Shown here in pieces: positions 60,701-64,000 of a stretch of 64,000 nt of DNA (position 1 is its first letter; each line of letters starts with the position of its first letter). The position numbers and the translations under genes are program-made. Under the pieces are notes generated by a model. That model saw nothing but the letters and a program-made list of their open reading frames with translations. It was not told where the DNA came from and did not search any database. The stretch spans positions 186,001-250,000 of the forward strand of contig NZ_PVZC01000005.1 of NCBI RefSeq assembly GCF_003002095.1, in the 5' to 3' direction. This stretch comes from Allonocardiopsis opalescens (lineage in GTDB: Bacteria > Actinomycetota > Actinomycetes > Streptosporangiales > Streptosporangiaceae).

Positions 60701-61419
60701 AGCAGTCTGGCGTCGGCCGCGGACTGGGCCTGCTGGAGCGCCGCGAGCTGATAATGCATGGCGGCCACTTGACGGGCCAGCTCCTCGCGCTCCGCCGCAG
60801 CGTCGGCGAGTTCCTTCTCCGCCGCGAGGCGTGCGGCCTGCTCGGCCTGTGCCTGGGACGCCTGGCCCTCGTAGGTGAGCCGGGCCTCCTCCAGCGCACG
60901 CCGAGTCTCCTCCACCTGTGCGCGCAGGGCCGCGTTCTGCGCGGCCGGCGTGCGTGCCGGGTCCGGTGGCACGAACGTGCGCTGTTCGCGGGAGCCGGTG
61001 ATCAGGCGGTGGTACCAGACACCGAGCCGGTGACAGGTCCGCAGGGCACGGAAGGCGTCGTCCGCGTCGTCGTAGCCGTCGTGGTTGGCCTTGTTGCCGA
61101 GGACGCGGACCTCATGGAAGGCGGGCCCCACGTTGCCGTGCAGGTAACCTTCCCTGTCAAGGGCTGCCAGGCGCTCGACCTGCTTGGTCCCGGTGAAGTG
61201 GACACGCCCCCTGCGCACCAGATCGGAGGCGAGGGCCTCACCGAACTGCCGGGACTTGATGAGCGAGGTGTTCGGATCGGTGAAGACGTTGGCCTCGGCG
61301 CCCGAGCCGTAAGCGACGAGCAGCGGCAGATGGTCGTACAGGAAACCGAAGTTGCGTGACGTCCGGGCGAGCTCGACGAGTCTGGGGGCCGGTGTCTGTG
61401 CCGCGTCACCTGCGCTCAT
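57739..61419 (-). CDS. hsdR: Type I restriction endonuclease HsdR
   Basis: 1226-residue motor/nuclease subunit. A DUF4145-like N-terminal domain (about 20-120: RNFGFLYDHLPLLVAYG) is followed by a long coiled-coil (about 165-285). The PD-(D/E)xK nuclease is around 335-370 (ADYALYVERKLVGVIEAKR). The DEAD-like helicase has Walker A QMATGAGKTYTAV, DECH box VVDECHRSIYG, GLTATP, and late motif MKGRGAR. ATG at MSAGDAAQTP; the frame upstream is non-family sequence. Confidence 0.95.
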   Translation of the reverse strand: MSAGDAAQTPAPRLVELARTSRNFGFLYDHLPLLVAYGSGAEANVFTDPNTSLIKSRQFGEALASDLVRRGRVHFTGTKQVERLAALDREGYLHGNVGPAFHEVRVLGNKANHDGYDDADDAFRALRTCHRLGVWYHRLITGSREQRTFVPPDPARTPAAQNAALRAQVEETRRALEEARLTYEGQASQAQAEQAARLAAEKELADAAAEREELARQVAAMHYQLAALQQAQSAADARLLREQLTSSAAASAAVAERARLLENAEQAAREPLTEAQVRTRIDEMLTEAGWSVQDAGGSLNLYVQGDRRGSGVAVREMTTAAGRADYALYVERKLVGVIEAKREGADLTAAEAQADRYADNPTEAQQRLIAWRTPLPFRYVSDGGETRFRNTLDPDSRSRRIFSFHQPRTLSRWIRQAEQDPQAPSYRARLRLRMPDLDERPLRPAQIKAVRGVERSVALSQGQQGTGQSRSLVQMATGAGKTYTAVTFSYRMLKYAQAERVLFLVDRNNLGAQAQNEFENFTTPDTNRTFADLFNVQRLGAEGMNPSAKVVVSTVQRLYMELTGATVPATQGEDGEEEYAYDVAGDIRVGYNPGIPPESFDLIVVDECHRSIYGKWRSVLEYFDAPVVGLTATPVAQTFGYFNGNLVSEYTYPEAVADGVNVDFQVYEILTRITGEGGVIARGTIPVRDRRTRRQRYEDFDEDVSYGATEVGAGVISKDQLRTVIHTFRERLFTEIFPDRAKRDKETGELLWDEMYVPKTLVFAKNDNHAEEIVEVIRDVFGKGNDFCAKITHAARNPAELLSDFRNLPQLRIAVTVDMIATGTDVKPLECLLFLRDVKSWAYFEQMKGRGARTLSLTEFERVTPGVGPKTRFVIVDAVGVTRKPKVDAGPLEQHTEKDLNLERLLRLTARGVAEDSHISTLASRLAKLDIQMTDEERAEIEGLTGGVPLKHIVHNMVDAVSIDEQAKTREAAELVGLDPDQAVRDATERALRPLASNPELRSRLLEMRRAKDILYDETSRDALVSAGAVPEDESTARETLRDWQAYVKEHREEIAELAAAFSPDSPVPPREALQRLKDLERAVARPPRAWTAERLWRCYEQVGEAVTADRSAARTVADLLVLVRYELAGGANEGATPPRPHEEAVRERYAAWRTRQVQAGVTFTDTELWWLDHIVGATIERVRFDTADLDYAPFTKRNGTDGFLADFGETRAEKILDELDRELGA

Positions 61420-61601
61420 TGGAGGGGTACCGCTCTTCCTGGGGTGCTGTACGAAGTGACGTGCCTGGGTTGTTCCGGGTGCGGTGGAGGGAGCATCGAG
61501 CCTACCGGCCGGGAGTGCGCTGACGCCAAGCGTTTCGCTGGCGCCGGCCCACGGCCTGCCGGCTCCGCCGCCCACCGAGACGGTGCTATACGTCGTCGGC
61601 C

Positions 61602-61769
61602 GTGCGTGCAGACCGGATGAACCGCGAGGAGTTCTTCGCCTTGCTCGCGGGGCTGGACGAGGAGCGGTGGTACACCGATCTTGTGGTCGTCCTTGAAGAT
61701 CGCTTGGCCAGGCCACCGCCTGCCTGGGCGGTGAGTTCCAGCGCGTCGCTGATCAGCCGGTCCGCGTGA
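61602..61769 (+). CDS. Short frame at island right edge, possible gene remnant
   Basis: 55-residue frame, MNREEFFALLAGLDEERWYTD in the middle, looks like the N-terminus of a longer regulator-type protein, then runs into an atypical Ser-rich end. TATACG about 10 nt upstream of the GTG could be a -10 for a leaderless start. May be a truncated gene at the insertion boundary. Confidence 0.35.
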   Translation: MRADRMNREEFFALLAGLDEERWYTDLVVVLEDRLARPPPAWAVSSSASLISRSA

Positions 61770-61783
61770 ACGGGGTGAGGAGC

Positions 61784-61868
61784 CGAGCACCCGCCGCCTT
61801 AGCTCAGTCGGCCAGAGCGACGCACTCGTAATGCGTAGGTCAAGGGTTCGATTCCCTTAGGCGGCTCC
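61784..61868 (+). repeat. Right 85-bp direct repeat (att-like)
   Basis: Exact copy of 50297-50381. Confidence 0.9.
61793..61866 (+). tRNA. tRNA-Thr (anticodon CGU), second copy
   Basis: Identical to the tRNA at 50306-50379, full length with all arms, so both copies may be functional. Confidence 0.97.
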
Positions 61869-61884
61869 AGCGGACACACACGTG

Positions 61885-61917
61885 ACCAGGCGCTTCCCTC
61901 GTGGGGAGCGCCCTGGT
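61885..61917 (+). terminator. Terminator after second tRNA-Thr
   Basis: Imperfect stem ACCAGG-CGCTTCCC with GGGGAGCG-CCTGGT (one bulge, one G-T pair), loop TCGT, followed by GTGTGTTT. Differs from the terminator at 50384. Confidence 0.65.
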
Positions 61918-61990
61918 GTGTTTCCGGGGTGCGGTGCTATGCCGTCGCCCAGGAGCGGCCCGGGCGCGCGTCCGCCGGCTCGGCGACGGG

Positions 61991-62317
61991 TCACTTCTCG
62001 GCTGTGCCGTGTTCCGCGCGGATGGACGCCTGGTAGAGGTCCGCGTAGGTGGGTGAGTCCTTGATCAGCTCGTCGGCGAAGGCGGCGACGTCGGTGCCGA
62101 TGAGGTCGAGGACTCCTCTGTCGGTCGCGGCGCCTTCCTCGAAGAAGTCGACGAGTCCTGAGAGCAGGTTTCCGTCGGCCAGGTCGACCGGTCCGACCTT
62201 GAAGAGGTACCGCTGGATCTCCTGGTAGACGATCTGGTAGTCGGGCGGGAGCGCCTTAACCCGCGCCAGGTGCGCACGCCACTGCTTCTTGCCCTGGATG
62301 ATGTCCTGGACGCCCAC
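61991..62317 (-). CDS. DUF1048 family protein (second)
   Basis: 108-residue all-alpha DUF1048 protein: QWRAHLARVKALPPDYQIVY, DLADGNLLSGLVDFFEEGA. Often encoded after PadR regulators. GTG start with GGAGG 5 nt upstream, one base after the previous stop. Probably a PadR-operon effector of unknown function. Confidence 0.85.
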   Translation of the reverse strand: MGVQDIIQGKKQWRAHLARVKALPPDYQIVYQEIQRYLFKVGPVDLADGNLLSGLVDFFEEGAATDRGVLDLIGTDVAAFADELIKDSPTYADLYQASIRAEHGTAEK

Positions 62318-62318
62318 G

Positions 62319-62675
62319 TCAGCCTCCTAGCCGGCCCAGTTTTCTCGCGACCTTGCGGTTCAGTTGTTCGCGCCACCGGTCGCGATGGGTCCGGACGCCT
62401 TCCCTGCCGGCCAGGGCGGCGCAGAAGTCGGCGATGTCGTCGTCCAGCACTTCGTTGACGCTCTGGCCGTCGGCCGCCGTCTCTTCGAGCAGCCCGAGGG
62501 CGCCGTCGAGAGCGGGGATCAGCTTGCGGCCGGTGAAGTCGGAGTAGGGGGAAAGGTGGCTCTTGATCTCTTCCCACGCCGCCCGGTGGCCGGCCGGCAG
62601 TGCCTCGGCCCGGGATTCGAAGGCCGTCCATTCCCGGGTGATGTCGCCGCCCGACATGGTCTCCCAGAGATTCAT
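62319..62675 (-). CDS. DUF1048 family protein (first)
   Basis: 118-residue DUF1048 paralogue: WTAFESRAEALPAGHRAAWE, RKLIPALDGALGLLEE. ATG overlaps the padR stop (ATGA). Confidence 0.85.
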   Translation of the reverse strand: MNLWETMSGGDITREWTAFESRAEALPAGHRAAWEEIKSHLSPYSDFTGRKLIPALDGALGLLEETAADGQSVNEVLDDDIADFCAALAGREGVRTHRDRWREQLNRKVARKLGRLGG

Positions 62676-62998
62676 CCTCCGCCCTCCCTGAGCTTGTCGA
62701 TTCGTGATGAGAGGTACTCCCATTTCGTCCAGAACCGCGCGAGTTCCGCGCGTCCCGCGTCGTTGAGCGCGTAGAACTTGCGCGGCGGCCCCATCCCGGA
62801 CGGTCGTTTCGTCACCCGGACGAGACCGTTCCTCTCCAGCCTCAGCAGGATGGTGTAGACCGTCCCCTCGACGACATCGGCGAAGCCGAGGTCGTTCAGC
62901 CGGCGCGTGATGGCGTAGCCGTAGGTCTCCTCGCCGCCGATGATCTCCAGCACGCAGCCCTCGAGTGTGCCCTTCAGCATCTCCGTCAGGTCGTCCAT
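62672..62998 (-). CDS. PadR-family transcriptional regulator
   Basis: 108-residue winged-helix PadR protein: EMLKGTLEGCVLEIIG, TYGYAITRRLNDLG, VVEGTVYTILLRLERNGLV. The C-terminal dimerisation helix follows. Strong GGAGGGGG site. It likely represses its own operon through the boxes upstream. Confidence 0.93.
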   Translation of the reverse strand: MDDLTEMLKGTLEGCVLEIIGGEETYGYAITRRLNDLGFADVVEGTVYTILLRLERNGLVRVTKRPSGMGPPRKFYALNDAGRAELARFWTKWEYLSSRIDKLREGGG

Positions 62999-63010
62999 CG
63001 CGCCCCCTCC

Positions 63011-63060
63011 TCAGTACTTTGTAACACCGAGTACCGCTATAAAGTAGCACAGAGTACTGA
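63011..63060. promoter_or_regulatory. PadR operator/promoter
   Basis: Two related 14-bp boxes GTAACACCGAGTAC (63021-63034) and GTAGCACAGAGTAC (63044-63057), 23 bp apart. They are enclosed by perfect arms TCAGTACT (63011-63018) / AGTACTGA (63053-63060), with a minus-strand TTTATAG -10-like sequence (63036-63042) between them. Lies 13 nt upstream of padR. Confidence 0.7.
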
Positions 63061-63142
63061 AGTCCACTCCTGTTCACGGTTCCCGTTGACCCCTTGCGGC
63101 CATGTCCGGTGGTCCGTGCGGGGGCGCTGCTAGCGTCGCCGG

Positions 63143-63799
63143 ATGCCTCAGGATGATCACGAGCAGGACGCCGCAGCGCCCGGATGGGACGCGCTCGGCG
63201 CCGCGCTCAGCGAGTTGTACGGCGGCGCCGAGCCCTTGGGCGACTTCGCCCCGGAGGTGCCCTACATGCTGGGCGGCAAGGAGCCGCTGGACGCGGTACG
63301 CGTCTACGCCACGAGCGACCCCGTGCCGCACTGGCACCTGGTCGGCTTCGGGCTGTCGGAGCTGTACGAGAAGACCGGCTCCGACCCGGAGTTGTCGGGC
63401 TTCGGGATCGAGTTCAGCATCCGGGTCGCACGCGGCCCGGACGAGTCCGCCCCGCCCGGGTGGCCGGTCATACTGCTGCAGCAGCTGGCCAAGTACGTCT
63501 TCGCCGAGCGCCCCTTCGCCCCCGGGCACACCATCCACGTGGCCCGCGGCACCTTCGGCCAGGGACCCGGGCAGGAGGGCCCGGCGCCCACCCTGCTCGC
63601 CGCGCTGGCCTTCGACATCGACCCCGAGCTGGGCGTGGTGGACACGCCCAACGGCGCCGTCGCCTTCCTCCAGGTCGCGGCGCTGACCGAGGCCGAGTAC
63701 GCCGCCGCCCGTGGCGGCAAGGCCCTGGAGGTGCTGGCGCGCGTCGCCGAACAGGTGCCGCTGCACGTGGTCGACCGGGAGCGCGCGAGCGTGCTGTGA
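63143..63799 (+). CDS. Suppressor-of-fused (SUFU) domain protein
   Basis: 218-residue SUFU domain: WHLVGFGLSELYEK, GFGIEFSIRVAR, PVILLQQLAKYVF. In bacteria SUFU proteins are often immunity factors in polymorphic toxin loci; no toxin is in view. Alternatively a stand-alone unknown. Confidence 0.85.
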   Translation: MPQDDHEQDAAAPGWDALGAALSELYGGAEPLGDFAPEVPYMLGGKEPLDAVRVYATSDPVPHWHLVGFGLSELYEKTGSDPELSGFGIEFSIRVARGPDESAPPGWPVILLQQLAKYVFAERPFAPGHTIHVARGTFGQGPGQEGPAPTLLAALAFDIDPELGVVDTPNGAVAFLQVAALTEAEYAAARGGKALEVLARVAEQVPLHVVDRERASVL

Positions 63800-63892
63800 G
63801 GGGCACGGGTCCGGGCGGGTGGCGCGCCACGGGGCCGCCCGCCCTGACAGTGCCGGGCGCCGTTTCTCCGCGCCGCCGTCGCCCCGCGGCGG

Positions 63893-64000
63893 CTACTCGG
63901 GCACGTTCTCGTCGCACCACTCGTGCAGCAGGCGGAAGCCCTCCTCGGCGTCGCCGCCGGAGTCGGCACGGAAGTGCTCTTCGGCGATCTCGCGCAGGGC
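63893..64000 (-). CDS. Partial hypothetical protein (C-terminus)
   Basis: Last 35 residues of a minus-strand gene cut by the window edge: EEHFRADSGGDAEEGF, HEWCDENVPE. Acidic. Too short to classify. Confidence 0.5.
   Translation of the reverse strand, partial: ALREIAEEHFRADSGGDAEEGFRLLHEWCDENVPE

Larger units (their letters stand above)
50297..61868. mobile_element. Defence island bounded by duplicated tRNA-Thr (85-bp direct repeats)
   Basis: An 85-bp sequence (50297-50381 and 61784-61868) is repeated exactly, each copy containing a complete tRNA-Thr gene plus 9 bp upstream and 2 bp downstream. Between them lie an AIPR protein and a type I restriction-modification operon, with visibly lower GC in hsdS. 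This is the signature of an element integrated at a tRNA site. No integrase, excisionase or replication gene is visible. Confidence 0.75.

Noticed and set aside
1-64000. CRISPR array
   Set aside because: No regularly spaced direct repeats with unique spacers were found; the only tandem repeat is the 24-bp coding one at 11128-11199.

Overview
This window is chromosomal DNA of a very GC-rich, filamentous-type actinomycete. The evidence is the strong G/C bias at third codon positions, frequent GTG starts, a chaplin gene, a CYP157/CYP154 P450 pair, and the gene order ppa / dacB / metalloprotease / tilS / hpt / ftsH / folE ... folP ... folB / folK / DUF3180 / two PH-domain proteins, which is typical of Streptomyces-like genomes. 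Gene style suggests the Nocardiopsis/Streptosporangiales side, but the sequence alone does not fix the genus.

Layout from left to right. 1-2500: a CYP157-like P450 lacking the K-helix ExxR, overlapping a conventional CYP154-like P450 cut by the left edge. 2.8-6.7 kb: a PhzF-family enzyme, an FxsA-like small peptide gene overlapping a stand-alone inactivated HExxH peptide-hydroxylase-like protein, then a GTP cyclohydrolase I paralogue coupled to a 6-pyruvoyl-tetrahydropterin/QueD-type enzyme. 6.8-15 kb: a MacB/FtsX-type ABC exporter, a DJ-1/PfpI protein with a GlxA-type regulator, one chaplin, and a NarL-type two-component system. 15-35 kb: the conserved folate/proteostasis/purine-salvage block, almost all on the minus strand. 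It carries an ExeM-type DNase, a NUDIX hydrolase, a SnoaL-like protein and a DUF6518-like protein as extra genes, and ends with ppa on the plus strand.

35-50 kb: accessory and housekeeping genes. These include a flavoprotein, an aminoglycoside-phosphotransferase-fold kinase, a membrane-anchored ECF sigma factor fused to a zinc-finger and an extracellular beta domain, a hydrolase split by an in-frame TGA, and a polycysteine leader peptide ahead of a cysteine-dioxygenase-like cupin without its metal histidines. A BCCT transporter follows, then a peptidoglycan amidase interrupted by a 372-residue intein, RicT, and a TAP-like lipoprotein peptidase.

50.3-61.9 kb is a genomic island between two identical complete tRNA-Thr(CGU) genes inside an 85-bp perfect direct repeat. 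It holds an AIPR-family protein and a type I restriction-modification operon with one hsdR, one hsdS and two different N6-adenine methylases. No integrase is visible. 61.9-64 kb: a PadR regulator with two DUF1048 proteins behind a structured operator, a SUFU-domain protein, and a gene cut by the right edge.

The items most worth following up are the amidase intein, the tRNA-bounded defence island, the FxsA-like peptide next to a dead hydroxylase domain, and the cysteine-leader/cupin pair.
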